A stretch of DNA of 64,000 nt from Cellulophaga sp. RHA19 (GTDB lineage: Bacteria > Bacteroidota > Bacteroidia > Flavobacteriales > Flavobacteriaceae): the NCBI RefSeq assembly GCF_002813425.1, contig NZ_PHUL01000001.1, positions 2,735,001-2,799,000 on the forward strand, written 5' to 3'. The position numbers and the translations under genes were made by a program. This document shows, piece after piece, positions 24,475-35,301 of this stretch. A model generated the notes under the pieces. The model was not told the origin of the DNA and made no database searches. It worked only from the letters and a program-made list of their open reading frames with translations. The first letter of the stretch is position 1. The number at the start of each line of letters is the position of its first letter.

Positions 24475-27165
24475 TTAGAAATTAAAATTAATTCTACTAA
24501 AGATATAGGTCCCATCAGAACCCATTTGTACAGAATCTGCTAAACCACCTTGATCTGTCCATCCATCAAATTGTGGAGTAGGGTACTCATTAAATAAGTT
24601 GTTAGCGCCAACAGTAAGTTTTAAATTCTTGCAAAATTCATAACCAACACTTAAATCTACTACAAGAGCAGCTTCGTAAATATCTGTAGCTACAGGGTAA
24701 AGTAAATCTGCTTCCGCTTGTGTTGTAGCAGGTGTATCCACCCACTGAAAATCTTGTAACTCTACTTCACTAAACTGTGTTAATGTTGCCTGTGCGTTAA
24801 ATTTAGAGTTTGTGTATCCAAGATTAAGTCCAAACTTATAATCTGGTGCAGCAGCTTCTAAATAAGCTTGAGAAAAAGGACCAAAGAATGTAAATTCATT
24901 TAAATTACCATTGTGTATTTCTTTTACCTCTAAATCATTAAAGTTACCAATTAAACCAATACTAGCTTTTCCGTTAACACCAACACTAGTGGTGTAGTTA
25001 AGTACAATGTCTAAACCAGTGGTTCTGGTATCTACGCCATTAGCAAAAAACTGCGCAGCATCTACACCTAAAGGACCTAATACAGCTTGGTCTGTAAAGT
25101 TATCAGTTAAAATAATACGATCATCTACAGCAATAGAATATGCATCTATAGTAGCAGAAAAACCACCATTTGTGTAGGTAAACCCTAAACTTGCATTAAA
25201 AGCTTTTTCTTCATTTAACTGTCCAATTCCAAATGCCTTTGTTACAGTGCTGTTATTTGCAGATAATAAAGACGGTACAGACCTACCAGCTACTATGTTT
25301 GTAAATATTAAGTTATAGTATAGTTGCGCTAAAGAAGGTGCTCTAAAACCAGTAGAAACAGAGCCTCTAAAAGCTAAATCATCACTAACTTTATATCTAC
25401 TTGCTAGTTTAAAGTTAAATGTATTACCAAAATCGCTGTAATTTTCATAACGTAAAGCACCACCAACCATAAACTCTTCAGTAACATTTAACTCGGAGTC
25501 TACATAAATACCATAATTTGTTCTGCTACGGTCAACTTCATTTGCAGGGCTGTAGCCAGGAAAACCTTGTGAGCTGCCAGGTAATTCGTCCCCATTGCCA
25601 TCCTGTGCTGCTGTTTGTGTAGCAGGGTTAGTAATAACAACTCCGTTATCATCATATAAAGAATACGAAGATTCTTCTCCAGAAAAGATTCCGAAATTCT
25701 CTGTTCGATATTCAAATCCGTAAGCTACATTTAAGCCAGCTGCAACATCTTCAAAATACTTATTAAGTTCTAGTCCAGTAGTGTTCATAGAAAGGTAATG
25801 TCCACCTGCATCAAAATCTGTAGGAGAAGCATCTTTCATAGAGGCATTATTAGTGTTTTTTACAAAATAATGAAAGTTGTTTTTGCCGTAAGTGTTGTTG
25901 AAATCTACATTCCAACCATTTTTAGTTTTACTTCTAACACCAGCAGAAACAGAAACATCTGTAATTAGAGATGTAATTTGAGGTGTAAATCCGTCTGGGT
26001 ACAAACTTGGAACAGCTCTATTGTCACCATCGGCAAAGCCATCTCTAGAAAAAGCATTTGCATTGGTATCTCTGTAGTTTCTACCTCCAAAAGCATATAC
26101 TTCTGTATTTTCATCAATAGGGACAGCAGAATTAATCATAAAGTTAAATCCATCAATAGCAGCACCACCATACCCTTTTCTCCAGCTAAAACCAGGTCTA
26201 AGTGTTTTTTCTTTTGATAAGAATTCGGTTGTAACGTTAAAGAAACCACCATTTTCTCCAAGAGCCATACCGTAGTTAAGGTCTATTTTGGTAGTTTCAC
26301 CATCAAAATTTTTGTTTTTTCCATCTAATCTGTTTTCTCCTTCAACATTAAAAAGTGTTTCTCCAGATTCTTCTGCCCAACCATCTCCAATAGCAGTGCT
26401 GTATGCTCCGTAAGTAATTCCACCAGAAAATCCGTTTGTATTATTTTTTAATACAATATTAATTACCCCAGCAATGGCATCAGAACCGTACTGTGCAGAA
26501 GCTCCATCTCTTAAAACTTCAATTCTTTTAATAGCGGAAGCAGGAATTGCGTTTAAATCTGTACCAGAATTACCACGACCTCTAGTACCAAAAATGTTTA
26601 CTAAAGAAGATTGATGTCTTCTTTTGCCGTTAATCAAAACAAGAGTTTGGTCTGGACCTAACCCTCTTAAGCTAGCAGGTACAATGTGGTCTGCACCATC
26701 AGAACCAGACTGTTTAGTGGCATTAAAAGAAGGAGCAGCGTATTGTAATATATCGTTAACTTCTACTTTGCCTGTATTAGAAGCAATTTCAGCAACATCT
26801 AAAACATCAATAGGTACTGCAGTATCTGTTGCGGTACGCTTAGGGCTTCTAGAACCAACTAGTTGTATTTCATCTAAAAGCATACCCTCAGACAGGGTTA
26901 CGTTAATAGTTGTTTTTCCAGAGGTGCTAATTTCTTGTGTGTTAAAGCCAATATAGCTAAATACTAGTGTAGCGCTTGCTTGTGTTTCTATACTGTATTT
27001 TCCATCAAAATCTGTAGATGTTCCGTTTGTAGTACCTTTTTCAAGAATATTTACTCCGGCTAGTGGTGCTCCTTCATCATCTACTACAGTACCTGTAATT
27101 GTAGATTGACTAAACGCGAACGAGAAGCATAAAAGGCTTAAAATAAGAATGCATTTTTTTTTCAT
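24475..27165 (-). CDS. TonB-dependent receptor
   Basis: 896 residues. Signal peptide about 1-19 (KKKCILILSLLCFSFAFSQ), carboxypeptidase-regulatory-like domain about 20-105 (ITGTVVDDEGAPLAGVNILEKGTTNG), plug domain about 115-240 (with RIEVLRDGASAQYGSDAIAGVINIVL, split here by family landmarks), and a C-terminal beta barrel ending in RINFNF with a terminal Phe. Active outer-membrane uptake driven by TonB; ligand unknown. No SusD-like partner is adjacent, so a SusC-type polysaccharide role is not supported. Confidence 0.9.
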   Translation of the reverse strand: MKKKCILILSLLCFSFAFSQSTITGTVVDDEGAPLAGVNILEKGTTNGTSTDFDGKYSIETQASATLVFSYIGFNTQEISTSGKTTINVTLSEGMLLDEIQLVGSRSPKRTATDTAVPIDVLDVAEIASNTGKVEVNDILQYAAPSFNATKQSGSDGADHIVPASLRGLGPDQTLVLINGKRRHQSSLVNIFGTRGRGNSGTDLNAIPASAIKRIEVLRDGASAQYGSDAIAGVINIVLKNNTNGFSGGITYGAYSTAIGDGWAEESGETLFNVEGENRLDGKNKNFDGETTKIDLNYGMALGENGGFFNVTTEFLSKEKTLRPGFSWRKGYGGAAIDGFNFMINSAVPIDENTEVYAFGGRNYRDTNANAFSRDGFADGDNRAVPSLYPDGFTPQITSLITDVSVSAGVRSKTKNGWNVDFNNTYGKNNFHYFVKNTNNASMKDASPTDFDAGGHYLSMNTTGLELNKYFEDVAAGLNVAYGFEYRTENFGIFSGEESSYSLYDDNGVVITNPATQTAAQDGNGDELPGSSQGFPGYSPANEVDRSRTNYGIYVDSELNVTEEFMVGGALRYENYSDFGNTFNFKLASRYKVSDDLAFRGSVSTGFRAPSLAQLYYNLIFTNIVAGRSVPSLLSANNSTVTKAFGIGQLNEEKAFNASLGFTYTNGGFSATIDAYSIAVDDRIILTDNFTDQAVLGPLGVDAAQFFANGVDTRTTGLDIVLNYTTSVGVNGKASIGLIGNFNDLEVKEIHNGNLNEFTFFGPFSQAYLEAAAPDYKFGLNLGYTNSKFNAQATLTQFSEVELQDFQWVDTPATTQAEADLLYPVATDIYEAALVVDLSVGYEFCKNLKLTVGANNLFNEYPTPQFDGWTDQGGLADSVQMGSDGTYIFSRINFNF

Positions 27166-27218
27166 ATAGATTGATATTTAGGTTTTTATAAATCTAAAGG
27201 TAATCAAAAAACGTTTTA

Positions 27219-27251
27219 TTTGTTCTTCAAAATTTATAAATGGTATATTTG
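27219..27251 (+). promoter_or_regulatory. promoter for ychF
   Basis: TTTG (27219-27222), 21-base spacer, TATATTTG (27244-27251), an exact Bacteroidota promoter. The ATG at 27274 lies 22 bases past the -7 element, which also argues against the longer upstream frame being translated. Confidence 0.68.
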
Positions 27252-27273
27252 CGGCACTAAAATAGAATTAGAA

Positions 27274-28368
27274 ATGAAAGCAGGTATTGTTGGATTGCCA
27301 AACGTGGGGAAATCTACCCTTTTTAATTGTTTATCTAATGCAAAAGCGCAAAGTGCAAACTTTCCGTTTTGTACTATAGAGCCTAATATTGGGGTGGTGA
27401 ATGTACCAGACTCAAGATTACAAAAATTAGAAGAATTGGTAGACCCAGAGCGTGTTTTACCAGCAACTGTAGAGATTGTAGATATTGCAGGTCTTGTTAA
27501 AGGTGCTAGTAAAGGTGAAGGTTTAGGAAATCAGTTTTTAGGGAATATACGTGAGACTGATGCTATTTTGCATGTGTTACGTTGTTTTAATGATGATAAT
27601 ATAGTGCATGTAGATGGTTCTGTAGATCCTATTAGAGATAAAGAAACCATAGATATGGAGTTGCAGTTAAAAGATTTGGAAACTGTAGATAAAAAATTAG
27701 AAAAGGTTAAGCGTACAGCTAAGACAGGTAATAAAGAGGCTCAGAAAGAAGAAGCTGTTCTTTTAAAGTTAAAAGAAGGTTTAGAAGCTGGTGTTTCTGT
27801 TAGAGCCATAGAGGTTGATGAAAAAGATCATTTAGAATTTGTAAAGCCATTACAGTTTATTACAGATAAGCCAGTAATGTATGTTTGTAACGTAGATGAA
27901 GAAGGAGCTGTTAATGGTAATGAATATGTAGAGAAAGTAAGAGCAGCTGTTGCAAAAGAAAATGCAGAAGTTATTTTTTTAGCAGTTGGTACAGAGGCAG
28001 ATATTACTGAATTAGATAGTTATGATGAGCGCCAAATGTTTTTAGAGGATTTAGGTTTAGAAGAGCCTGGTTCTGCTAAATTAATTAGAGGAGCTTATAA
28101 ATTATTAGACTTAGAAACATATTTTACGGCTGGTGTTAAAGAAGTTAGAGCTTGGACAATACCAGTAGGGGCAACTGCACCACAAGCTGCAGGTGTTATA
28201 CATACAGATTTTGAAAAAGGATTTATCCGTGCAGAGGTTATTGCTTATAATGATTATGTTACTTTTGGTAGTGAGACAAAAGTGAAAGAAGCAGGTAAAA
28301 TGCGAGTAGAAGGTAAAGAGTATATTGTAAAAGATGGAGATGTAATGCACTTTAGATTTAATGTGTAA
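27274..28368 (+). CDS. ychF: redox-regulated GTPase/ATPase YchF (Obg family)
   Basis: 364 residues from ATG 27274 ([17 protein letters not shown]). The frame is open 54 bases further upstream, but that part overlaps the promoter. P-loop GLPNVGKS (6-13), switch region [20 protein letters not shown] and the C-terminal TGS domain ending VMHFRFNV. Universally conserved translation- and stress-linked P-loop NTPase that prefers ATP. Single gene with its own promoter and terminator. Confidence 0.95.
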   Translation: MKAGIVGLPNVGKSTLFNCLSNAKAQSANFPFCTIEPNIGVVNVPDSRLQKLEELVDPERVLPATVEIVDIAGLVKGASKGEGLGNQFLGNIRETDAILHVLRCFNDDNIVHVDGSVDPIRDKETIDMELQLKDLETVDKKLEKVKRTAKTGNKEAQKEEAVLLKLKEGLEAGVSVRAIEVDEKDHLEFVKPLQFITDKPVMYVCNVDEEGAVNGNEYVEKVRAAVAKENAEVIFLAVGTEADITELDSYDERQMFLEDLGLEEPGSAKLIRGAYKLLDLETYFTAGVKEVRAWTIPVGATAPQAAGVIHTDFEKGFIRAEVIAYNDYVTFGSETKVKEAGKMRVEGKEYIVKDGDVMHFRFNV

Positions 28369-28392
28369 GTACACTCTTTGTTAAATAATAAT

Positions 28393-28424
28393 AAAATGCT
28401 GTAACCTTGTTGCAGCATTTTTTT
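28393..28424 (+). terminator. rho-independent terminator of ychF
   Basis: Stem AAAATGCTG (28393-28401) with CAGCATTTT (28413-28421), extended inward by a G-T and three further pairs to a 3-base loop, with seven T at 28418-28424. Confidence 0.82.
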
Positions 28425-28597
28425 GTGGTTTATGGTTAAATTGATGAATTTTTATGACCGTACACCATATGTAACTACTTAATTTCTATCTATCAACAAA
28501 ATAAAATGCACTATTGTTAATTACTTTAAGCTGTATCAGTTTCATTTTTTTCTAACACTTACTATATTAGCGTGCAAACTGCAATTATCCTAAATCA

Positions 28598-30454
28598 ATG
28601 TCAGACAATACTAAATATACCGAAGATAATATTCGTTCGTTAGACTGGAAAGAGCATATACGTATGCGTCCGGGGATGTATATAGGTAAATTAGGTGATG
28701 GTTCATCTGCAGACGATGGTATCTATATTCTTTTAAAAGAGGTTTTAGATAACTGTATAGATGAATTTGTGATGGGAGCTGGTAAAACCATTGAAATTGG
28801 AATAAGAGACAATGTAGTTAAGGTACGAGATTATGGTCGTGGTATACCGCTTGGTAAGGTTGTAGATGTAGTGTCTAAAATGAATACTGGTGGTAAGTAC
28901 GATTCTAAAGCCTTTAAAAAGTCTGTTGGTTTAAATGGTGTTGGTACTAAGGCTGTAAATGCTTTGTCTAACTTTTTTAAGGTAGAATCTTCTAGAGAGG
29001 GTCAGTCTAAATGGGCAGAATTTAGTCAAGGTAATTTAATTGCAGAGGAAGGACCAGTAGAAAGCTCTAAACGAAAAGGAACTAAAGTTTCTTTTACTCC
29101 AGATGAAGCTATCTTTAAAAATTACAAGTATAGAAATGAGTATGTAATTCGCATGCTTAAAAACTACGTATACTTAAATCCTGGGTTAACTATTGTTTTT
29201 AATGGAGAAAAGTATTTCTCTGAAAACGGATTAAAAGATTTACTTGAAGAAAATAATAATGCAGAAGATTTATTATATCCTATTATTCATTTAAAGGGAG
29301 ATGATATAGAAATTGCTATAACACACAGTAAAACTCAATATAGTGAGGAGTATCAATCTTTTGTTAACGGACAACATACAACACAGGGTGGTACGCATCA
29401 AGCAGCTTTTAGAGAGGCAATAGTTAAAACTATTAGAGACTTTTACGGAAAAAATTACGAAGCTTCAGATATTCGTAAGTCTATTATTTCTGCTGTTTCT
29501 ATTAAGGTGATGGAGCCTGTTTTTGAGAGTCAGACTAAAACAAAGCTTGGTTCTACAGATATGGGAGGTAATTACCCAACTGTACGTACCTATATTAATG
29601 ATTTTGTAGGTAAGTATTTAGATAATTACTTGCATAAAAACACTGAGACTGCAGATGCTTTGCAACGTAAAATTATACAGGCAGAGCGAGAACGTAAAGA
29701 TTTGTCTGGCATACGTAAATTAGCTAAGGATAGAGCTAAAAAAGCAAGTTTACACAATAAAAAGCTTAGAGATTGCCGTGTACACTTGGGTGATTTAAAA
29801 AAAGATAGAAGATTAGAGTCTACTTTATTTATTACAGAGGGAGATTCTGCATCTGGTTCTATAACTAAGTCTAGAGATGTAAATACACAGGCTGTTTTTA
29901 GTTTACGTGGTAAGCCATTAAACTCTTATGGAATGTCTAAAAAGATAGTTTATGAGAATGAAGAGTTTAATTTACTACAAGCAGCATTAAATATAGAAGA
30001 ATCTATGGAGGATTTGCGTTACAATAATATTGTAATTGCTACAGATGCTGATGTAGATGGTATGCATATTAGATTATTGTTAATAACCTTCTTTTTGCAG
30101 TTTTTTCCAGAGTTAATAAAAGAAAATCATTTATATATATTACAAACGCCTCTTTTTAGGGTTCGTAATAAAAAACAAACTTTCTATTGTTACAGTCCAG
30201 AAGAAAAAGCTGATGCAATTGAAAAATTAACTGGTAAGCCAGAAATAACCCGATTTAAAGGTTTGGGGGAAATTTCTCCAGATGAGTTTCAGCACTTTAT
30301 TGGAGATGATATTCGTTTAGAACCTGTAATGCTAGATAAGGCTATGTCTATAGAGCAATTACTTAGTTTTTATATGGGTAAAAATACGCCAGACCGACAA
30401 AAATTTATTATTGAAAACCTTAAAGTAGAACTTGATATAATCGAGGAAAACTAA
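28598..30454 (+). CDS. parE: DNA topoisomerase IV subunit B
   Basis: 618 residues, the ParE length (GyrB would be similar or longer; the adjacent partner and parE-parC order favour Topo IV). GHKL ATPase region with the Asn-containing [17 protein letters not shown] and [19 protein letters not shown] motif [22 protein letters not shown] metal site; and the ENLKVEL end. Works with ParC to decatenate chromosomes. A near-match -7 element TATATTAG (28563-28570) is 28 bases before the ATG. parC follows 31 bases later. Confidence 0.92.
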   Translation: MSDNTKYTEDNIRSLDWKEHIRMRPGMYIGKLGDGSSADDGIYILLKEVLDNCIDEFVMGAGKTIEIGIRDNVVKVRDYGRGIPLGKVVDVVSKMNTGGKYDSKAFKKSVGLNGVGTKAVNALSNFFKVESSREGQSKWAEFSQGNLIAEEGPVESSKRKGTKVSFTPDEAIFKNYKYRNEYVIRMLKNYVYLNPGLTIVFNGEKYFSENGLKDLLEENNNAEDLLYPIIHLKGDDIEIAITHSKTQYSEEYQSFVNGQHTTQGGTHQAAFREAIVKTIRDFYGKNYEASDIRKSIISAVSIKVMEPVFESQTKTKLGSTDMGGNYPTVRTYINDFVGKYLDNYLHKNTETADALQRKIIQAERERKDLSGIRKLAKDRAKKASLHNKKLRDCRVHLGDLKKDRRLESTLFITEGDSASGSITKSRDVNTQAVFSLRGKPLNSYGMSKKIVYENEEFNLLQAALNIEESMEDLRYNNIVIATDADVDGMHIRLLLITFFLQFFPELIKENHLYILQTPLFRVRNKKQTFYCYSPEEKADAIEKLTGKPEITRFKGLGEISPDEFQHFIGDDIRLEPVMLDKAMSIEQLLSFYMGKNTPDRQKFIIENLKVELDIIEEN

Positions 30455-30485
30455 TTATAAACCAGATAAACACGAGTCTTTCTTT

Positions 30486-33125
30486 ATGGAAGAGAACGAA
30501 GAAGTAAACGAGAATCTAGATAGTAACATAGATGATCCCCAGAATGAGCTTACCAAGGTCACAGGGATGTATAAGGATTGGTTTTTAGATTACGCCTCTT
30601 ATGTAATTTTAGAACGTGCTGTCCCTGCTATAGAAGACGGTTTTAAGCCTGTGCAACGTAGAATTATGCATTCGCTAAAAGAGTTAGATGATGGTAGATA
30701 TAATAAAGTAGCTAATGTTGTTGGTCATACAATGCAGTATCATCCACACGGTGATGCAAGTATTGCAGATGCTATGGTGCAAATTGGTCAAAAAGATTTG
30801 CTTATTGACACTCAGGGTAACTGGGGTAACATATTAACAGGAGATAGGGCTGCAGCATCTAGATATATAGAAGCGCGTTTGTCTAAATTTGCTTTAGATG
30901 TTGTTTTTAGTCCAAAAATTACAGACTGGCAACAGTCTTATGATGGTCGTAAAAAAGAACCCGTAAACCTCCCTGTAAAATTTCCATTATTATTGGCTCA
31001 AGGAGCAGAGGGTATTGCTGTAGGTTTGTCAACAAAAATATTACCTCATAATTTTATAGAGTTAATAGATGCTTCAATTAAGCATTTAAAAGGTCAAAAA
31101 TTTAAGCTGTTTCCAGATTTTCCTACATCTGGTATTATAGATGTATCTAATTATAATGATGGTTTACGCGGAGGAAAAATTAGAGTTAGAGCAAAAATAG
31201 CTCAATTAGATAGGAATACACTGGTTATAAGTGAAATTCCATACGGAACTAACACCTCTTCTTTAATAGATTCGATCTTAAAAGCAAACGAAAAAGGGAA
31301 GATAAAGGTTAAGAAAATTGAAGATAACACAGCTGCAGATGTAGAAATTTTAGTGCATTTACCATCTGGAATATCTCCTGATAAAACCATAGATGCATTG
31401 TATGCATTTACTGCGTGTGAGTCTTCTATTTCTCCTTTAGGTTGTATTATTGAAGACAATAAGCCGCTTTTTATTGGTGTTACTGAAATGTTGCAACGTT
31501 CTACGGATTATACAGTAGAGCTTTTAAAAGCTGAATTAGAAATTCAATTAGGTGAGTTAGAGGAACAATGGCATTTTTCTTCATTAGAACGTATTTTTAT
31601 AGAAAATAGAATTTATAGGGATATTGAGGAAGAAGAAACTTGGGAAGGAGTTATTTCTGCTATAGATAAAGGGTTAAAGCCGCATACAAAACATTTAAAG
31701 AGAGCTGTAACAGAAGAAGATATTACTCGCTTAACAGAAATTAGAATTAAGCGTATTTCTAAGTTTGATTTAGACAAAGCGCAACAATTATTAGATAGTT
31801 TAGAGGAGCGTATTGCAGAAGTAAAGCATCATTTAGAGCATTTAATTGAATTTGCTGTAGATTACTTTAAAAATCTTAAAGATAAATACGGTAAGGATCG
31901 TGAACGTAAATCAGAAATTAGAATTTTTGATGATATTGAGGCAACTAAAGTGGCAATTAGAAACACAAAACTTTATGTAAATAGGGAAGAAGGTTTTGTA
32001 GGAACCTCTTTAAAGAAAGATGAGTATGTTACCGATTGTAGTGATATAGATGATATTATTGTGTTTACTAAAGATGGTCATATGATGGTTTCTAAAGTAG
32101 ATTCTAAGACTTTTGTTGGTAAAAATATTATTCACGTCGCTGTGTTTAAGAAGAAAGATAAGCGTACTATTTACAATTTAATTTATAGAGATGGTAAAGG
32201 TGGTCCTAGTTATATTAAGCGATTTAATGTTACGTCTGTAACAAGAGATAGGTTGTATCCTTTAACTACTGGTAAGCCAAATTCTGAAGTCTTATATTTT
32301 TCTGCAAATCCTAATGGAGAGGCAGAAGTAGTTACTATACATTTAAGGCAAGTTGGTAGTATTAAAAAATTAAAGTGGGATATGGATTTTTCAGACATTC
32401 TTATAAAAGGAAGGTCTTCAAAAGGAAATATTGTTAGTAAATACGCTGTTAAACGTATCGACTTAAAAGAAAAGGGTGTTTCTACTTTAAAACCTCGTAA
32501 AATTTGGTTTGATGATGTTGTTAGTCGTCTAAACTTAGATGGTAGAGGTGAATTACTAGGAGAGTTTAAAGGAGATGATTTAATTTTGATAATTACTCAA
32601 AAAGGAATCGCAAAGACCATTAAGCCGGAAATTACGATTCATTTTGATGAGGATATGATTGTTTTGGAAAAGTGGAATCCTAAGAAGCCAATTTCAGCCA
32701 TTTATTTTGATGGAGCAAAGGAGCGATATTATATTAAGCGTTTTTTAATAGAGAACGAAAATAAGGAGGAATTGTTTATCTCTGAACATCCAAAATCTGT
32801 TTTAGAGTTAGTTTCTACAGATTGGCGACCTGTGGTAGAATTGGAGTTTGTAAAACCTAGAGGTAAAGAGCAGAAACCGAATCAAGAAGTTGATGTAGAG
32901 GATTTTATAGCTGTTAAGGGGATAAAAGCTTTAGGTAATCAACTGACTGCAGATAAAATAAAAAACACAAATGTTTTAGAATCTTTACCTTATGAAGAAG
33001 TTGAGGAGGTAATTGAGGCTCCTAAGAAAACAGAAGTAGCAGAAGAGGAGGATGTTACATCAAAAAAAACAGATAGTAAAGAAGATTTAGAAGATGATGA
33101 TACGGAACAAACAAGTCTGTTTTAG
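30486..33125 (+). CDS. parC: DNA topoisomerase IV subunit A
   Basis: 879 residues. Winged-helix breakage-reunion domain with the active-site Tyr127 in AAASRYIEARLSKFA, quinolone-pocket region HPHGDASIADAM, a coiled-coil tower, then a C-terminal beta-pinwheel region. It lacks a clear GyrA box (QRRGGKG), as expected for ParC. The tail (about 850-879) is very acidic (DDDTEQTSLF) and likely disordered. Co-transcribed with parE. Confidence 0.92.
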   Translation: MEENEEVNENLDSNIDDPQNELTKVTGMYKDWFLDYASYVILERAVPAIEDGFKPVQRRIMHSLKELDDGRYNKVANVVGHTMQYHPHGDASIADAMVQIGQKDLLIDTQGNWGNILTGDRAAASRYIEARLSKFALDVVFSPKITDWQQSYDGRKKEPVNLPVKFPLLLAQGAEGIAVGLSTKILPHNFIELIDASIKHLKGQKFKLFPDFPTSGIIDVSNYNDGLRGGKIRVRAKIAQLDRNTLVISEIPYGTNTSSLIDSILKANEKGKIKVKKIEDNTAADVEILVHLPSGISPDKTIDALYAFTACESSISPLGCIIEDNKPLFIGVTEMLQRSTDYTVELLKAELEIQLGELEEQWHFSSLERIFIENRIYRDIEEEETWEGVISAIDKGLKPHTKHLKRAVTEEDITRLTEIRIKRISKFDLDKAQQLLDSLEERIAEVKHHLEHLIEFAVDYFKNLKDKYGKDRERKSEIRIFDDIEATKVAIRNTKLYVNREEGFVGTSLKKDEYVTDCSDIDDIIVFTKDGHMMVSKVDSKTFVGKNIIHVAVFKKKDKRTIYNLIYRDGKGGPSYIKRFNVTSVTRDRLYPLTTGKPNSEVLYFSANPNGEAEVVTIHLRQVGSIKKLKWDMDFSDILIKGRSSKGNIVSKYAVKRIDLKEKGVSTLKPRKIWFDDVVSRLNLDGRGELLGEFKGDDLILIITQKGIAKTIKPEITIHFDEDMIVLEKWNPKKPISAIYFDGAKERYYIKRFLIENENKEELFISEHPKSVLELVSTDWRPVVELEFVKPRGKEQKPNQEVDVEDFIAVKGIKALGNQLTADKIKNTNVLESLPYEEVEEVIEAPKKTEVAEEEDVTSKKTDSKEDLEDDDTEQTSLF

Positions 33126-33174
33126 AAAAATTAACCTTTAATAGTCTTATCTTAGCAAAAAAAATATTTTTTAT

Positions 33175-34134
33175 ATGGATTTAACAAACCCGCTAGTTTA
33201 CGGCGGTCCAGCGTTTATAATTTTTATATTATTAGAATTAACATATAGTAAAAACCATGAGGAACATCATGATCTTTACGACTGGAAAGATCTTTTTGCG
33301 AGTGGTTTTATGGGTGTTGGGTCTGCAATATTAGCAGCGGCACTTAAAGTAATATCAGCAATTGTAATTTTTGAATTTGTTTTTGAACTATGTAATCCGG
33401 AGGTAAACGGTGTGCATACTAATATATTGGGCTACCAATCTTTTGGATATGCTTGGTATGTTTGGTTGCTTTGTCAGCTTGCGGATGATTTCACATACTA
33501 TTGGTTCCATAGAGCTAATCATGAAATAAGAATTTTATGGGCAGCTCACATTGTGCACCACTCATCAGACAACTTTAATTTAGGTACAGCTGTTAGAAAC
33601 GGTTGGTTTACATTGTTGTATAAGCCATTGTTTTATATGTGGATGCCAGCAATAGGTTTTGAGCCAGAAATGGTGGTATTTTGTTTGGGAATTGAGGCTT
33701 TATGGCAATTTCAATTGCATACAGTATTATTACCAAAACTTGGTATTTTTGAAAAGTTTATGAATACACATACAATGCACCAAGTACATCATGCGCAAAA
33801 TGTGGAGTATTTAGATAAGAATCACGGTGGTTTTTTAAATATTTTTGATAGAATATTTGGTACATGGTTACCTTTAGATGATGGTATAGATGTTAAGTAT
33901 GGTGTAATACATGCGCCAAATTCTAATAATCCAATAGTTATTTTAACACATGAGTTCAAGGATATTTGGGCTGATATGAAGAAGTCTAAAAAACTGTCAC
34001 ATAAATTAATGTATATTTTTGGCCCTCCAGGTTGGAGTCATGATGGTAGCACAATGACCGTTAAGCAACAACAGAGACAGTTTAAGGAGTATGCTAAAGA
34101 TCATCCTAAAAAATCTTTTGAAAGGCCTAATTAG
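33175..34134 (+). CDS. sterol desaturase / fatty acid hydroxylase family protein
   Basis: 319 residues, four or so membrane segments. Di-iron His boxes are visible: HRANH (112-116), HIVHH (125-129) and HTMHQVHH near 200. The family hydroxylates or desaturates lipids using O2; the substrate here is unknown (carotenoid, sphingolipid, ornithine lipid and glycine lipid are possibilities). A near-match -7 element TATCTTAG (33148-33155) lies 20 bases before the ATG. Ends at a strong terminator. Confidence 0.88.
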   Translation: MDLTNPLVYGGPAFIIFILLELTYSKNHEEHHDLYDWKDLFASGFMGVGSAILAAALKVISAIVIFEFVFELCNPEVNGVHTNILGYQSFGYAWYVWLLCQLADDFTYYWFHRANHEIRILWAAHIVHHSSDNFNLGTAVRNGWFTLLYKPLFYMWMPAIGFEPEMVVFCLGIEALWQFQLHTVLLPKLGIFEKFMNTHTMHQVHHAQNVEYLDKNHGGFLNIFDRIFGTWLPLDDGIDVKYGVIHAPNSNNPIVILTHEFKDIWADMKKSKKLSHKLMYIFGPPGWSHDGSTMTVKQQQRQFKEYAKDHPKKSFERPN

Positions 34135-34151
34135 TATTCTGCTTGTAAAAT

Positions 34152-34189
34152 AAAAAACCTCGCTTATTTTTTAATAAGCGAGGTTTTTT
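34152..34189. terminator. strong bidirectional terminator
   Basis: 15-bp perfect stem (34152-34166 with 34175-34189) with A-run and T-run flanks, 8-base loop. Ends the hydroxylase transcript and may also stop the minus-strand lipoprotein transcript that ends at 34286. Confidence 0.88.
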
Positions 34190-34285
34190 ATTTTAAGTCT
34201 TTTTAAGCTTGTTTTTCTTTGTTTCTGGTAGTTTGGTGGCGTTATGTTTAAAACACTGTTAATTGTAATTTAAATTAACTCTAAG

Positions 34286-34666
34286 CTACTTCTTAACTCT
34301 AACAGCTGTACCTTTCATAACTACTAACTCCTTTTTTGGATCTCTAGCAGCATTGCTGTATTCAAAAGTATAGCTGTCTTTGGTTGTTTCTAAAATTTTA
34401 AAATGTATAGATGATTGGTCTTTAAGTGATTTTAATACAAATTCGCAATCGTTTATCCATCTTACAGAGGAGCTGTCTACTTTGTTTTCGTAATACTCTA
34501 CACTGTATTCTTTATCTCTTGTAAAACGGCCTGTTTTTTCTTCTCCGTTAATCTGATAGTCAAACGTAAATTCTCCTGTTTTAAAGTCAGCGCAATTTCT
34601 TGTTGGATTGTAGCAAGATGTAAAGCAAAGAGCAGAAGCTAGTATGTAAAAATATTTTATTTTCAT
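34286..34666 (-). CDS. lipoprotein, unknown function
   Basis: 126 residues from ATG 34666 (a GTG at 34672 in frame is not needed). Signal with lipobox FTSC (KIKYFYILASALCFTSC), so the mature protein begins at Cys18 and is membrane-anchored. The mature part is mainly beta (EFTFDYQINGEEKTGRF, YTFEYSNAARDP) and highly charged. No family recognised with certainty; homologues in this genomic position in Flavobacteriia are sometimes misnamed DNA topoisomerase IV because of the nearby parEC genes, but there is no topoisomerase motif. Confidence 0.7.
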   Translation of the reverse strand: MKIKYFYILASALCFTSCYNPTRNCADFKTGEFTFDYQINGEEKTGRFTRDKEYSVEYYENKVDSSSVRWINDCEFVLKSLKDQSSIHFKILETTKDSYTFEYSNAARDPKKELVVMKGTAVRVKK

Positions 34667-34731
34667 AAGCACAAAAATAAATAATTAATAGAAAGCTATT
34701 TGCTTTTTGCTGTTAAAATAAGTGTTGAAAC

Positions 34732-35094
34732 TTATTTTTTGTCAAAGGTTTCAAAAGTGCCATCGGTGTAAAAAATAATTACTTTACTAACTTCTTTTTT
34801 TAAGTCTGTTTTGTTAATTATTGTTTTGGTATTTTCTTTTGGTAGAGGCTTAGTTTCTTTTTTCTCAACAAAAGGAAAACTTCCTTTTCCGTTTAGTAAC
34901 CAATATAAATTTACCTCAGGAAATTGAGTTACAACTTTTAAAACAAATTCTAAGCTTGGTTTGTTTCTGCCAGATAATAGGTGAGAGATGCTAGAGCGTT
35001 GCACTTCAACTTTATCAGCAAAAGCAGCAGCGGTTAAGCCGTAGTAATTAATTACTTTTTCTAATCTTTTTATGAACTCTTCAGAATTTACCAT
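34732..35094 (-). CDS. XRE-family helix-turn-helix transcriptional regulator
   Basis: 120 residues. N-terminal HTH about 18-45 (LTAAAFADKVEVQRSSISHLLSGR), then NKPSLEFVLKVVTQFPEVNLYWLL as in many Flavobacteriia regulators, and a charged C-terminal domain of unknown role (TIINKTDLKKEVSKV ... TDGTFETFD). Its promoter region is shared with the divergent M14 peptidase and holds four TTACAWWTGTAA palindromes; autoregulation is the natural inference. The start codon itself adjoins the 10-bp palindrome TGTAATTACA (35095-35104). Confidence 0.9.
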   Translation of the reverse strand: MVNSEEFIKRLEKVINYYGLTAAAFADKVEVQRSSISHLLSGRNKPSLEFVLKVVTQFPEVNLYWLLNGKGSFPFVEKKETKPLPKENTKTIINKTDLKKEVSKVIIFYTDGTFETFDKK

Positions 35095-35258
35095 TGTAAT
35101 TACATCTTAATTATTTTGCTTAGTTTGTAGGGAGATTAGATTTGATATTTCTATTAGTTTTAATTCTATTAAACTTTAGATAAAATAACTTAAGTTGTTG
35201 ATTTTAAGATTTTTATTGTTTTTTAATAGAATTTACTGATATAAGCAGTAGTATTGTG

Positions 35259-35270
35259 TTACAAATGTAA
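35259..35270 (+). promoter_or_regulatory. operator palindrome copy 1 (TTACAAATGTAA)
   Basis: Half sites TTACA and TGTAA separated by AA or TT. The minus strand carries TACATTTG here, oriented toward the XRE gene 165 bases away. Confidence 0.7.
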
Positions 35271-35301
35271 TCATTTTAAATAAATAGCAATGGTTTTTAG
35301 T

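Noticed and set aside
28432..28482. 16-residue frame before parE as a possible leader peptide
   Set aside because: No run of a single amino acid codon and no terminator after it.
28598..33125. gyrB-gyrA instead of parE-parC
   Set aside because: Adjacent pair order, ParE length and absence of a GyrA box in the A subunit favour topoisomerase IV; a full-genome check for separate gyr genes would settle it.
34286..34666. Topoisomerase-related name for the small lipoprotein
   Set aside because: It has a lipobox and no topoisomerase motif; any such name comes only from the neighbourhood.
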